Origin: Terrisporobacter mayombei | GTDB taxonomy: Bacteria; Bacillota; Clostridia; Peptostreptococcales; Peptostreptococcaceae | Direction: 5' to 3' | NCBI RefSeq assembly: GCF_020748465.1 | Contig: NZ_JAHZMP010000002.1 | Span: 124,001-188,000, forward strand | DNA length: 64,000 nt | In this document: positions 63,070 through 64,000 of the stretch, one piece after another | Layout: each line of letters begins with the position of its first letter | Numbering within the stretch: the stretch's first letter is position 1 | The notes under the pieces: model-generated | Told to the model about the DNA's origin: nothing | Databases searched by the model: none | Seen by the model: only the letters and a program-made list of their open reading frames with translations | Made by a program: the position numbers and the translations under genes

Positions 63070-64000
63070 TGAATTCAAAGATAAGTCTATTGATATAAAG
63101 CCAGAATTAACTTTTCAATCGTTTGAGGAGGAAGCTCCTCCTGTAAAAATAAAAGAAGAAAAAGTAGAAGAACAAATAATTGATGAAATCCAACTGACAG
63201 AAGAAGAAAAAAAAATGGTAGATCAATTTGTAGATAAAATAGAGATAAGTAATTCAAATTCTATTTTACAATATGGTGTAGGTGCTCAAAAGAAAATTTC
63301 TAATTTTTCACAATCAGCATTAAATGATGTGAGAACTAAAGATTTAGGTGAAATTGGGGAAATACTATCTAGTGTAGTTCTTGAGTTAAAGAACTTTGAA
63401 GAAGGTGAAGAGAAAAAAGGAATTTTCGGTTTATTTAAAAAAGGCAAAGATAAGATTTCCCAAATGAAAGTAAATTATGAAAATGTAGAGAACAATATAG
63501 GTAAAATGTGTAATGTTCTTGAAAAGCATCAAATACTGCTTTTAAAAGATATTGCTATGCTGGATAAGATGTATGAAATAAATAAAGTATATTTTAAAGA
63601 GCTTTATATGTATATCTTAGCTGGGAAAAAGAAACTTCAAAAATTAGAGAAGGAAGAACTTCCTAAATTGCAAGAAAAAGCAAGAAAAAGCGGAAATCCT
63701 CAGGATGCTCAAGAATTAAATGATTTTATTGCTCTTTGCAATCGATTTGAAAAGAAAATTCACGATTTAGAATTAACTAAAATGATTTCTTTACAAATGG
63801 CTCCTCAAATTCGTTTAATTCAAAACAATGACACATTAATGTCTGAAAAAATACAATCTACAATTATAAATACTATTCCACTTTGGAAAAGTCAAATAGT
63901 GTTATCACTTGGAGTTGCTCATGCTGCTGATGCTGCTAGAGTTCAAAGAGAAGTAACAGATATGACAAATGAACTTTTACGTAAAAATGCAGAAATATTA
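63062..64000 (+). CDS. telA: TelA-like toxic anion resistance protein (3' end outside window)
   Basis: The frame is open from the ATG at 63062 to the window end, 313 residues. An acidic N-terminal stretch is followed by long helices: KKGIFGLFKKGKDKI, LEKHQILLLKDIAMLDKMYEIN in outline, and QMAPQIRLIQNNDTLMSEKIQSTI. This matches TelA (PF05816). It overlaps xpaC by 8 nt and is surely cotranslated with it. Confidence 0.9.
   Translation, partial: MSDEFKDKSIDIKPELTFQSFEEEAPPVKIKEEKVEEQIIDEIQLTEEEKKMVDQFVDKIEISNSNSILQYGVGAQKKISNFSQSALNDVRTKDLGEIGEILSSVVLELKNFEEGEEKKGIFGLFKKGKDKISQMKVNYENVENNIGKMCNVLEKHQILLLKDIAMLDKMYEINKVYFKELYMYILAGKKKLQKLEKEELPKLQEKARKSGNPQDAQELNDFIALCNRFEKKIHDLELTKMISLQMAPQIRLIQNNDTLMSEKIQSTIINTIPLWKSQIVLSLGVAHAADAARVQREVTDMTNELLRKNAEIL

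Overview
The window looks like the chromosome of a low-GC, amino-acid-fermenting Firmicute, most likely Clostridium sensu stricto. Supporting signs are the strongly A/T-biased codon use, GGAGG-type ribosome binding sites, an acyl-CoA dehydrogenase/Etf operon, two BrnQ carriers, a lysine riboswitch and clostridial CRISPR repeats. The species cannot be fixed from the sequence alone.

Layout. (1) 1-6041: a catabolic operon. It holds the end of an acyl-CoA dehydrogenase, etfB, etfA, a BrnQ carrier, two small hotdog-fold ammonia-lyase-like proteins and a class III CoA-transferase. Together these could form a cycle that activates a beta-amino acid, removes ammonia and reduces the enoyl-CoA. (2) 6140-15438: a MerR regulator, an AgrC/AgrA-like sensor pair with a possible peptide gene beside it, small unknown genes, a second BrnQ, a lipoprotein, and a lysine riboswitch with its own terminator ahead of an APC permease. 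(3) 15783-38992: a 23-kb CRISPR island ordered array 1, type III-D module, array 2, type I-B module, array 3. All three arrays run in the same direction, with 3, 12 and 25 related 37-nt repeats. The type III module has a compact HD-less Cas10, Cas7-like RAMPs (one a double RAMP), Csx10, a Csx19-like protein, Csx20 and two CARF-HEPN proteins. It has no cas1, cas2 or cas6 of its own, so it probably depends on the I-B Cas6 and Cas1-Cas2-Cas4. (4) 39254-42499: a three-gene ABC-3C conflict system whose ATPase gene is split by a one-base frameshift in a T-run. (5) 42749-48398: a phage-type replication cassette (DUF2815, family A DNA polymerase, VirE-like primase-helicase, Mor-like regulator) without integrase or structural genes. 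(6) 48446-58758: an accessory stretch bounded by two diverged direct copies of a nitroreductase/HxlR unit. Between them lie a broken DUF3791-DUF3990 pair, two copies of an unexplained hairpin-rich element, a CBS protein, DUF3796-XRE, a PfpI protein, tRNA-fMet, an AraC fragment, a flavin reductase, and a MerR regulator with two matched 19-bp-spacer promoters facing an aldo/keto reductase and a flavoprotein. (7) 58951-end: a GGDEF-EAL protein, a small unknown gene, and the xpaC-telA pair, with telA running off the window.

The centre of the window is a defence island: two CRISPR types probably sharing processing and adaptation, next to an ABC-3C system and a phage remnant. All functions are inferred from sequence patterns read by eye; no database search was run.
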